Shown: in pieces, positions 47,577 to 55,638 of the stretch
Position numbering within the stretch: position 1 is the first letter of the stretch
Layout of the letters: every line of letters starts with the position of its first letter
Assembly (NCBI GenBank): GCA_028284625.1
Contig: JANQRH010000013.1
Span: 62,001-126,000, forward strand
From: Afifellaceae bacterium
Lineage (GTDB): Bacteria > Pseudomonadota > Alphaproteobacteria > Rhizobiales > Afifellaceae
Direction: 5' to 3'
Length of the DNA stretch: 64,000 nt
Program-made: the position numbers and the translations under genes
Notes under the pieces: model-generated
The model's database searches: none
The model's input: only the letters and a program-made list of their open reading frames with translations
What the model was told of the DNA's origin: nothing

Positions 47577-48457
47577 CCCGCCTCGCCAAGCGCTTCCACC
47601 AGCGCGTCGTGGCCGATCTTGGCGTATTCCAGCGGATTGGCCTTGGCCGGATCCTGCTCCGCCTCCACGACGAACCAGCCCTCATAGCCGATCTCCGCGC
47701 AAAGCGCCGCGACCGCCTTGAAGTCGATCATGCCGTCGCCGGGCACCGTGAACACGCCGGCGAGCACCGCATCGAGGAACGATTGGTGCTCGCGGTCAAT
47801 GCTCTTCAGAACATCCTCACGAACGTCCTTCGTGTGCACGTGATTGACCCGCGCGCCGTAGCGCTTCGCCATCCGGAGACCGTCGCCGCCCGCAAAGGCG
47901 ATATGGCCGGTGTCGAACAACAGCCCCACCGCTTCGCCTGAAAAATTCATCAGTCGGTCGACGTCGTCCTCCGTCTCCACCGCCGTTCCCATGTGATGAT
48001 GGAAGGAAAGCGGCACGCCTTCTTCATGACAATGCTCCGCGAAGGCGGTGAGCTTGCGGCCGTAGGCGCGCATCTGTTCGTCGTCGAGCCGCGGGCGTTG
48101 GGCGAGTGGCACTTCGCGCCGGTTCTGGATCGTGCCTGTCGTCTCGCCGTAGACAAAGACGGCCGCATCATTCTCGCGGAACAGTTCAAGCTGAGCCGCG
48201 GCGCGGTCCTTTTCTTGAGCGAGATCGTTCTCCAGCATCCGGCCGGAATACCAGCCGGAGACGAGCTTGATGTCATGTTCCGCAAGCACGGCCTTCAGTT
48301 CGGCCGGATTGGTCGGGAACTTGCCTCCGGTCTCCGTGCCTGAGAATCCGGCTTCGCGGCTTTCTTTCAGGCAGGTCTCCAGCGGCGTATCGCCGCCAAG
48401 CTCCGGCAGGTCGTCATTCGACCAGGCGATGGGCGCAACGCCCAGACGTGCTTTCAT
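47558..48457 (-). CDS. iolE: Myo-inosose-2 dehydratase
   Basis: LGVAPIAWSNDDLPELGGDTPLETCLKESREAGFSGTETGGKFP; HHHMGTAVETEDDVDRLM; VNHVHTKDVR. Confidence 0.93.
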   Translation of the reverse strand: MKARLGVAPIAWSNDDLPELGGDTPLETCLKESREAGFSGTETGGKFPTNPAELKAVLAEHDIKLVSGWYSGRMLENDLAQEKDRAAAQLELFRENDAAVFVYGETTGTIQNRREVPLAQRPRLDDEQMRAYGRKLTAFAEHCHEEGVPLSFHHHMGTAVETEDDVDRLMNFSGEAVGLLFDTGHIAFAGGDGLRMAKRYGARVNHVHTKDVREDVLKSIDREHQSFLDAVLAGVFTVPGDGMIDFKAVAALCAEIGYEGWFVVEAEQDPAKANPLEYAKIGHDALVEALGEAGYSIEE

Positions 48458-48478
48458 GTCTTCCCCCAGGGGCCTTTA

Positions 48479-50320
48479 CTAAACGCCGACGCGCTGCTTC
48501 TTGCGGCCATCGGAATGGTCGGCGCGCGCCTTGTTGACCGCATCGCGCTCGCTCACCTCCGGCACGCCGACATCCCACCAGGCGTCGCCCGGCGTCCAGG
48601 TATAGGCGTCGGATTTCACGACAAGAACGGTCGTGCGGTCATTGCCCTTGGCCCAGCGGAACGCGTCTTCCAGATCGGTGAGGCTTTCCACCTTGCGTGA
48701 ATAGGCGCCCATGGAGGCCGCATGCGCGGCGAAATCCACGTCGACCTTGTTGACGATCTTGCAATCCTCGATCTGGTTGTTGAACGACGGCACGCCCTTG
48801 AAATTCTGCAGCCGGTTGATGACGGCGAACCCGCCATTGTCGCAGACGACGACGATCAGCTTATGGCCGGTCAAGACCGTCGAATAGATGTCGGAGTTCA
48901 TCATCAGGTAGGAGCCGTCGCCGACAAAGACGATCACGTCGCGGCCTTCATCCGCCATCTTGGCGCCCCAGCCACCGGCGATCTCGTAGCCCATGCAGGA
49001 GAAGCCGAACTCGCAGTCGAACGTGCCCGGCGTCTTGATCTGCCAGTTCTTGCAGAGCTCGCCCGGGAAGCCGCCGGCCGCTGTCAGCGCGAGGTCGGTG
49101 GCGTCGGCGGCGCGGTTCACCGCACCCACGACCTGCGCGTAGCTCGGTACGTCCGTGTTGGTCGGCTTGGTCGCCGCCGCCACCATGTCGTTCCATTGCG
49201 CGTATTCAGCTTGCGCGCGCAGCATCCACGATTCTTCCGCCGACCAGTCGCCGAGCGCGGCGGAGAGCTCCGCGAGACCTTCGCGCGCATCGGCGACTAC
49301 GGAGAGCGAGCGATGCTTGGTGGCGTCGAAGCGCGCAGCGTTGATGGCGACGAAGCGTGCCTCCGGCGAGAACACAGACCACGAGCCGGTAGTGAAATCC
49401 TGCAGCCGCGTGCCGACTGCGACCACCACATCGGCCTCGCCCGCGAGCGCGTTTGCGGAGGCCGCCCCGATCACCCCGATCGGCCCGGCATTTTGCGGAT
49501 GGTCGTGGACGATTGCGCCGCGCCCGGCGATCGTCTCCGTGACCGGAACGCCGTGTGTCCTGGCGAACTCCGTCAGCGCCTCTTCGGCGGCCGAATAGCG
49601 CACGCCACCGCCGGCGATCAGAACCGGTTTCTCCGCCGATTTGAGCAGCTCGGCAGCACGCGCGATCTCGCCGCTGTCCGGCCGCGGCCGGCGGATATGA
49701 TGGACGCGCGGCTCAAAGAACGCCTCCGGATAATCAAAGGCGATTTCCTGCGTGTCCTGGCAAAGACCGATGAAGGCCGGACCGCAATCGGCCGGGTCGA
49801 GCATGCACGCCACCGCCTGCGGCAGCGAGGAGATGATCTGCTCCGGATGCGTGATGCGATCCCAGTAGCGCGTCACCGCACGGAAGGCGTCGTTCACCGT
49901 GGTGGTAGGATTGTTGTAGTGCTCCACCTGCTGCAGCACCGGGTCGGGCCGGCGATTGGCGAAGACGTCGCCGGAGATGATCAGGATCGGCAGACGGTTG
50001 GCCATGGCCACACCCGCCGCCGTCACCATGTTGGCGGCACCCGGGCCGATGGAGCTGGTGGCCACCATGATCTGCCGCCGGCGCTTGGCCTTGGCGAAAC
50101 CGATAGCTGCCAGCGCCATGGATTGCTCGTTCTGGCCACGCCATGTGGGAAGGTCGTCCTGAACCGCCTCGAGCGCCTCCGAAAGGCAGGTGACGTTGCC
50201 GTGGCCGAAGATGGCGAAGACGCCCGGAAAGAGCGGCACAATCTTGCCGTCGATCTCAGTCTTCTGGTTGACGAGGTAGCGCACCAGGGCCTGCGCCATT
50301 GTCAGCCGGATGGTTGTCAT
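48479..50320 (-). CDS. iolD: 3D-(3,5/4)-trihydroxycyclohexane-1,2-dione acylhydrolase (decyclizing)
   Basis: ThDP-dependent fold; TIRLTMAQALVRYLVNQKTEIDG..FPGVFAIFGHGNVTCLSEALE; GYEIAGGWGAKMADEGRDVIVFVGDGSYLMMNSDIYSTV. Confidence 0.95.
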   Translation of the reverse strand: MTTIRLTMAQALVRYLVNQKTEIDGKIVPLFPGVFAIFGHGNVTCLSEALEAVQDDLPTWRGQNEQSMALAAIGFAKAKRRRQIMVATSSIGPGAANMVTAAGVAMANRLPILIISGDVFANRRPDPVLQQVEHYNNPTTTVNDAFRAVTRYWDRITHPEQIISSLPQAVACMLDPADCGPAFIGLCQDTQEIAFDYPEAFFEPRVHHIRRPRPDSGEIARAAELLKSAEKPVLIAGGGVRYSAAEEALTEFARTHGVPVTETIAGRGAIVHDHPQNAGPIGVIGAASANALAGEADVVVAVGTRLQDFTTGSWSVFSPEARFVAINAARFDATKHRSLSVVADAREGLAELSAALGDWSAEESWMLRAQAEYAQWNDMVAAATKPTNTDVPSYAQVVGAVNRAADATDLALTAAGGFPGELCKNWQIKTPGTFDCEFGFSCMGYEIAGGWGAKMADEGRDVIVFVGDGSYLMMNSDIYSTVLTGHKLIVVVCDNGGFAVINRLQNFKGVPSFNNQIEDCKIVNKVDVDFAAHAASMGAYSRKVESLTDLEDAFRWAKGNDRTTVLVVKSDAYTWTPGDAWWDVGVPEVSERDAVNKARADHSDGRKKQRVGV

Positions 50321-50353
50321 CCTCTCCTCCCGCGATCCGATTTTTGTTCGTTC

Positions 50354-50517
50354 TAGTGCCCCGAATCTGAAGTTCGGGGGAGCCGCAGCATGCTCAGAAC
50401 GAACTTCAGATTCGAAAAGGACACTAGGTCAATTTCTTATTCTAGTGTGGTTTTGGATTTGAAGCTCCTGAAGGCCCCCCTGCAAAAAGAGCAGGAGCTT
50501 CAAATCCACCACACTAG
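50354..50517. repeat. Double-hairpin intergenic repeat, copy 2
   Basis: TAGTGCCCCGAATCTGAAGTTCG/CGAACTTCAGATTCGAAAAGGACACTA, then TAGTGTGGTTTTGGATTTGAAGCTCCTG/CAGGAGCTTCAAATCCACCACACTA. Confidence 0.8.
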
Positions 50518-50593
50518 CCAAACCCGCCGCGTTTCGCGAGATGGTTCCCGGCCAAACTTCTGCTATGGCGTGCGGCGACGGGAGAGGGCGCAA

Positions 50594-51715
50594 ATGGGCG
50601 TGAAACGGCTCGGCATCGGTCTGGTGGGAAGTGGCTTCATGGGCCGCTCGCACGCCTTTGCCTTCAATGCGGTGGGCCAGGTCTTCGACCTACCGTTCCG
50701 GCCGGCGCTTGCTGTGCTCGCCGATCGCGACGAAGCGATTGCGGCGGAGGCCGCCGGCGCCCTCGGCTTTGAGCGCGCGGTCGGCGATTGGCGGCGGTTG
50801 GTCGACGATGCAAGCGTCGATCTCGTGGCGATCGCCGCGCCCAACAGATTCCACAAACCGATCGCGCTGGCGGCGTTTGAGGCGGGCAAGCACGTCTATT
50901 GCGAGAAGCCGCTCGCCACGTCGCTCGCAGATGCGCGCGCCATGGTCGAGGCTGCCGAGCGTTCCGGCCGCGTCGGCCTGGTCGGCTTCAACTATCTGAA
51001 GAACCCGATCATCGCGCTTGCCCGAGAGATGATCGAAGCAGGCGAGATCGGCGCACTTGTCGCCTTCCGCGGCATCCACGCGGAAGATTACATGATAGAT
51101 CCCGACGCGCCGCACAGCTTCCGCACCGAGCCGGAGGGCGGCGGCGTCCTCATGGATCTCGGCAGCCACATCGTATCGCTCGCCCGCCATCTGGTCGGTC
51201 CGATCGAGGAGGTGTCGGCGATGGCGGCAACGGTGCACGAAAGCCGTCCAGCCGATGGCGCACGCCGGACCGTGCCGGTTGAGGACCACGGACATCTCGT
51301 CGCGCGCTTTCAGAACGGCGCGCTCGGTGCGCTGAGCGCCAACTGGCTGGCGCCGGGGCGGAAGATGCAGCTTGAATTTGAGCTCACCGGCACGCGCGGC
51401 ACGATCGCCTTCACCCAGGAGCGCTTCAACGAACTGCGCGTCTACGCTGCCGGAGACCCGCCCGGCCGTGGCGGCTTCAAGACGATCGTCGCCGGCCCCG
51501 ATACGCCGCCTTACGGCCGCTTCTGCCCGGCGCCGGGCCACCAGCTCGGCTTCAACGACCTGAAGACCATCGAGGTCGCGCATCTCATCGCCGCCATCGC
51601 CGGCGAGGAAGCGCCGAGCCCCGACTTCCGAGAGGGCTACGAGGTCCAGCGTACGGTGACCGCCGCCCTGCGCTCAGCCAAGGAGCGGAACTGGGTGCGT
51701 GTCGACGGCGTGTGA
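50594..51715 (+). CDS. Gfo/Idh/MocA family oxidoreductase
   Basis: IGLVGSGFMGRSHAFAF; KHVYCEKPLATSLADA; FNYLKNPI; LMDLGSHIVSLARHLVG. Confidence 0.9.
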   Translation: MGVKRLGIGLVGSGFMGRSHAFAFNAVGQVFDLPFRPALAVLADRDEAIAAEAAGALGFERAVGDWRRLVDDASVDLVAIAAPNRFHKPIALAAFEAGKHVYCEKPLATSLADARAMVEAAERSGRVGLVGFNYLKNPIIALAREMIEAGEIGALVAFRGIHAEDYMIDPDAPHSFRTEPEGGGVLMDLGSHIVSLARHLVGPIEEVSAMAATVHESRPADGARRTVPVEDHGHLVARFQNGALGALSANWLAPGRKMQLEFELTGTRGTIAFTQERFNELRVYAAGDPPGRGGFKTIVAGPDTPPYGRFCPAPGHQLGFNDLKTIEVAHLIAAIAGEEAPSPDFREGYEVQRTVTAALRSAKERNWVRVDGV

Positions 51716-51725
51716 CGCCCGTTCG

Positions 51726-53600
51726 CTACTCCACGGGTCGAAAAGTCAACTCCGTCCCCGGCAATGAGCCATAGGTGAACGGCTGCTGTTGGTTGTTGGT
51801 CGCAGCCATGACGGTGTCGCGCACCTTGGCGAACATCAGCCGGATGTCGAGCCCCGGCTCGCCGAGATGCTGCACGAACGCCGAAACAAACGGGCTGTTA
51901 TCGCCTTCGCCGTCGAGCGCCACCTGTCCGTCACGCGCCGCATAGGCGACCAGCGTCCCACCCGTCGGCTCAATGCGCGCCAGGCCACGGCCGATTGAGC
52001 GCGTCGTGACGGTGCGCTGCATCTGCGCGGCGAAGGGATTGTCGCGGCAGGCGTCGAGGATGACGAGCCGCAGCGTGTCGGCGCCGCCCGCTGCCTCCAG
52101 CACATCGTCGAGTGACACGGTCTCCAGCCGCACATGCCGGTCCTGCTTAAGCTGCGCGTCGACCGGCACGAGATAGTTTTCGCCATCCATCTCCATGCCG
52201 TGGCCGGCGAAGTAGATGACCGCCCAATCGGCGCTTTGCGCACGACCGGTGAAGTCGATCAGCGCCCGCTCCATGGCCTGCTTCGACAGGTCATTGAGGA
52301 GCTCAACCTCGGCAAAGCCGAGCCGGCGGAACGCATCGGCCACGGTCTGTGCGTCGCGTTTCGGGTTCGGCAGCTTGGATACGGAATGATAGTTGGAGTT
52401 GCCGATCACCAGCGCGACGCGCCGATCCGGCAGGACGACGGGATCCGGCTGATCGGGCCCTTGCTCCAGCACCGCCAGCTGCTCGCGGGCCGTGCGGTGC
52501 GCCCACTCGCCGTTCTCGTATTTCTGCGGCACCGCAAGCGCGGCTCGAAACTCCGCGATGGCGCGTTCGGTGTCGCCCTTCTGCTGATAGGCAAGCGCGC
52601 GGCTCGTATAGGCGGCGGTGTATTCCGGGTCGGCGCGGATGGCCTGCCCGAAATCGGCGATCGCCTGATCGTAATCACCCTTGTCGACATAGACATTGCC
52701 GCGGTTGCGATAGGCGGTGGCGTGATCGGGATCGAGCTCCAGCGCCTTGTCGTAGTCGGCAATCGCCAGGTCGTATTCGCCCTTGTAGCGATAGGCGAGG
52801 CCGCGATTGTTGAAGGCTGTTGCGTAATCGGGATCGAGGCGGAGCGCCTCGTTGTAGTCGGCGATGGCGCGGTCGTATTCGCCCTTGCGCCGATAGGCGA
52901 GGCCGCGATTGCTGAAGGCTGACGCATAGTCCGGATCGAGTTCCAGCGCCTTGTCGTAATCCGCGATCGCTAGGTCGTATTCGCCTTTGTAGCGATAGGC
53001 TACACCACGATTGTTGTAGGCGGTGGCGTAATCCAGCTTGATCCGGATGGCCTCGCTGTAATCCGCGATCGCCTGGTCGTAATCGCCCTTCAGCCGGTAG
53101 GCGATGCCGCGATTGTTGAAGGCGGTACTGTAATCCGGTTTAAGGCGAATGGCCTCGCTGTAATCTGCGATCGCCTGGTCGTAGTCACCCTTGTAGCGAT
53201 AGGCACGGCCACGATTGTGGTAGGCGGTGCTGTAGTCGGGCTTGAGGCGGAGGGCCTCGCTATAGTCGGCGATCGCCTGATCGTAATTACGCTTGTAACG
53301 ATATGCGAGGCCGCGATTGTTGAAGGCCGTGTGATAGTCGGGTCGCAGCCGGATCGCCTCGTTGTATTCCGCGATTGCCCGGTCGTAATCGCCGCTGCGT
53401 CGGTAGCCGCGGCCACGATAATTGTGGGCCGTGGCGCGGTCGTAGGCGTTGAGCGCAGTGTCGCCGAGAACGCGCGTGCAACCGTCGATGGCCGTCTGCG
53501 CCTTGCTTGACTTGCAATCGCTCCAATCGGCGTCGCTTGCGGCGTGCGCATTGGTAGCAAGCAGCACGGCTGCAAAAAGAAGCGGAAGCTTGAGGCGCAT
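51726..53600 (-). CDS. Secreted TPR-repeat protein with C-terminal caspase-like (peptidase C14) domain
   Basis: Signal peptide MRLKLPLLFAAVLLATNAHA; about 9 tandem 34-aa TPRs; RVALVIGNSNY, YFAGHGMEMDGENYLVP (His), LVILDACRDNPF (Cys). Confidence 0.92.
   Translation of the reverse strand: MRLKLPLLFAAVLLATNAHAASDADWSDCKSSKAQTAIDGCTRVLGDTALNAYDRATAHNYRGRGYRRSGDYDRAIAEYNEAIRLRPDYHTAFNNRGLAYRYKRNYDQAIADYSEALRLKPDYSTAYHNRGRAYRYKGDYDQAIADYSEAIRLKPDYSTAFNNRGIAYRLKGDYDQAIADYSEAIRIKLDYATAYNNRGVAYRYKGEYDLAIADYDKALELDPDYASAFSNRGLAYRRKGEYDRAIADYNEALRLDPDYATAFNNRGLAYRYKGEYDLAIADYDKALELDPDHATAYRNRGNVYVDKGDYDQAIADFGQAIRADPEYTAAYTSRALAYQQKGDTERAIAEFRAALAVPQKYENGEWAHRTAREQLAVLEQGPDQPDPVVLPDRRVALVIGNSNYHSVSKLPNPKRDAQTVADAFRRLGFAEVELLNDLSKQAMERALIDFTGRAQSADWAVIYFAGHGMEMDGENYLVPVDAQLKQDRHVRLETVSLDDVLEAAGGADTLRLVILDACRDNPFAAQMQRTVTTRSIGRGLARIEPTGGTLVAYAARDGQVALDGEGDNSPFVSAFVQHLGEPGLDIRLMFAKVRDTVMAATNNQQQPFTYGSLPGTELTFRPVE
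52580..53430. repeat. In-frame ~102-bp tandem repeat array encoding TPRs
   Basis: Repeated (A/T)AxxNRGxAYRxKGxYDxAIADYxxALxLxPDY units at 34-codon spacing. Confidence 0.8.
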
Positions 53601-53738
53601 GGTCGTTCCCCCACGGCTGGCGCTAGCGCCGAGTCTGACGCAAATCGCCCGCGGAGCCAACCGCCACGCCGCAAGCGAGCGCACCCTCAGCCGTTCACAG
53701 TGCCGTTAACGAACGAGTATGGCAGAGCGCTTTCACAA

Positions 53739-54515
53739 TCACCGCAATTGGGCAAGGATCGCCGCGTGCAGCTCTGGTGTTGCAGCGGCGATGATTGTCC
53801 CGTCGGAGTGGAGCCCCAGCCGCTCGCCCTGCCAGTCAGTGACGATTCCGCCGGCCGCCTCGATCACCGGCGCGACCGGCAAGTAGTCATAAGGCTGCAG
53901 GCCCATCTCCACGACCGCATCGATCTTGCCGGCGGCAAGAAGCGCGTATGAATAGCAATCCGTGAAGAAGCGAAAGATGTGGCCCATGCCCATCAGTCGC
54001 GCCAGCCGCTGCGGCTCTTCGGTGACGAGTTGATTGGCTTCGTTGACGAAGATCCGGGCGTCATCCGCCTTTGTGATCTGCCGGCAGCCGATCGCCGCGC
54101 CGCTAAGGTTGGCACCGCCGCCGCGGCAGCCGGCGTAGCTTTCGCCAAGCGCCGGCATGCGGATCACGCCGGCGACCGGCTCGCCCGCCTCCAACACGCC
54201 GATGAGCATGCCGAAAAGCGGCACGCCGCAAATGAAGGACTTTGTGCCGTCGATCGGGTCGATGATCCACGTGAATTCTGAGTCCGTCTCTTGCCGCCCG
54301 TACTCCTCGCCGAAGATGCCGTGGTCGGGAAAGCGATCTGCAAGCTCCGCGCGGATGCGCTTCTCCGTCTCGCGGTCCGCGATCGTGACCGGGCTCTCGT
54401 CGGGTTTGTCCTCCACAGCGAGGTCTGAGCGAAAGTGCTTCAGCGCGGTCGGTTCCGCCGCAGCGCCGATATCCAGCGCGGCGTTCATGAGGTCGTTTGG
54501 GGTAATGTGCGGCAT
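53739..54515 (-). CDS. hisN: Histidinol-phosphatase, inositol monophosphatase family
   Basis: GEEYGRQ, WIIDPIDGTKSFICGVPLFG, VEMGLQPYDYLPVAPVIEAAGGIVTDWQGERL. Confidence 0.85.
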   Translation of the reverse strand: MPHITPNDLMNAALDIGAAAEPTALKHFRSDLAVEDKPDESPVTIADRETEKRIRAELADRFPDHGIFGEEYGRQETDSEFTWIIDPIDGTKSFICGVPLFGMLIGVLEAGEPVAGVIRMPALGESYAGCRGGGANLSGAAIGCRQITKADDARIFVNEANQLVTEEPQRLARLMGMGHIFRFFTDCYSYALLAAGKIDAVVEMGLQPYDYLPVAPVIEAAGGIVTDWQGERLGLHSDGTIIAAATPELHAAILAQLR

Positions 54516-54568
54516 TGGGAGGCTCGGTCTGGTTCGCGTCCTCGCTACCATGCCGCGCCGCCCTTGTC

Positions 54569-55489
54569 TCAGGTGTCGCGCAGCGTCTCCAGCGCAGTGC
54601 TGAAGGCCGGGCTCGCCATCCGCGCGCTGGCGCGCGATAGAGTCCGCTCCGCGTAGTCGAGGAGACCCGGCACGCTATTGTCCTGTGCTTCCCGCACCAG
54701 CGACCACAATCCCGCCAGTACTTCGCAGACTGCCTTGGTGAGCATCATCCGCGCCGCCTCGGCCGCATTCGGCGCCCGCTCAAAGTAAGCGGCGAGCAGC
54801 TCGTGGTCGGCCGCCTCGTCGAGGCTGGATTCGATGGAGAAATAGGCGAGATCCCACAAGGGGTCGTTCATCGCAGAATATTCCCAGTCGATCAGCCAGA
54901 CGCGTGCGCCGGTATCGATCAAATTGGGGCCGGTGGGATCGCAATGACACGGGCGGAGCGGGGCGGGACGCGCGTCGAGTGCGGTCCTGATCCTCTGCAT
55001 TTGTGACAAGGCGCGACGATGCCCATCCGATAGCGGTGCGCCGTTTTGCTCAAGCTCTGCTGCATAGGCCTCCATCGTCTCAAAGGCCCGAAATCGCCCG
55101 GCGAAAGCTGCTCCGCTCGCGTGCAGTCGGGCAAGAGTCGCCGCCACCCGCCGCAGCGCGCTCGCGTCGCCTTGAAGATGCGCCGGCGTGACAAGCATGC
55201 CCTCCACGAAGCGCGTGAGCATGGTGCCGTCGGTGGCGAAATGGACGATCTCAGGCGTCAGGCCGGAAGCGGCGGCGGCGCGCGCATTCGCCTCCTCCAC
55301 GCCCCGGTCGACGAGAGCGTCTGAGCCGTCGCCGGGAACGCGCAGGCAGAGCACCTCGCCGTCCAGCTCCACCTTGAAGACCCGATTGGACAGTCCGCCG
55401 AGCTGCGTGAGAAGCGCGCGCTCCACGCGCCCGGCATCGAAGCCGGGAAGCGCGGTAAGCCGCGATCGTGCGTCTTGGGCGTCACTCAC
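54569..55489 (-). CDS. Phosphotransferase (choline/thiamine kinase-like, APH fold)
   Basis: LTQLGGLSNRVFKVELDGEVLCLRVPG; PCHCDPTGPNLIDTGARVWLIDWEYSAMNDPLWDLAYF. Confidence 0.85.
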   Translation of the reverse strand: MSDAQDARSRLTALPGFDAGRVERALLTQLGGLSNRVFKVELDGEVLCLRVPGDGSDALVDRGVEEANARAAAASGLTPEIVHFATDGTMLTRFVEGMLVTPAHLQGDASALRRVAATLARLHASGAAFAGRFRAFETMEAYAAELEQNGAPLSDGHRRALSQMQRIRTALDARPAPLRPCHCDPTGPNLIDTGARVWLIDWEYSAMNDPLWDLAYFSIESSLDEAADHELLAAYFERAPNAAEAARMMLTKAVCEVLAGLWSLVREAQDNSVPGLLDYAERTLSRASARMASPAFSTALETLRDT

Positions 55490-55638
55490 CGCGCGGTTCT
55501 TAAGCGTGCTTCAAGCATGGGCCGAACGCCCTGATCCCGGACAACATGATCATGACCTAGCACTTTCCCAGGGCGAGGTGAGGTGCCGTTCGATCCGCGT
55601 GACAAGATTGTGCCGCGCTCTGCGGCGTTGCGTATCCG

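Noticed and set aside
52134-52922. 262-aa plus-strand repetitive ORF (VVVGDGAVVFALAPIGEAAI repeats)
   Set aside because: Repetitive only because it is antisense to the TPR array; the minus strand has signal peptide, TPRs and caspase domain
52580-53430. Regularly spaced repeats that could suggest a CRISPR array
   Set aside because: 102-bp spacing in frame with protein-level TPR consensus; no short identical repeats with unique spacers
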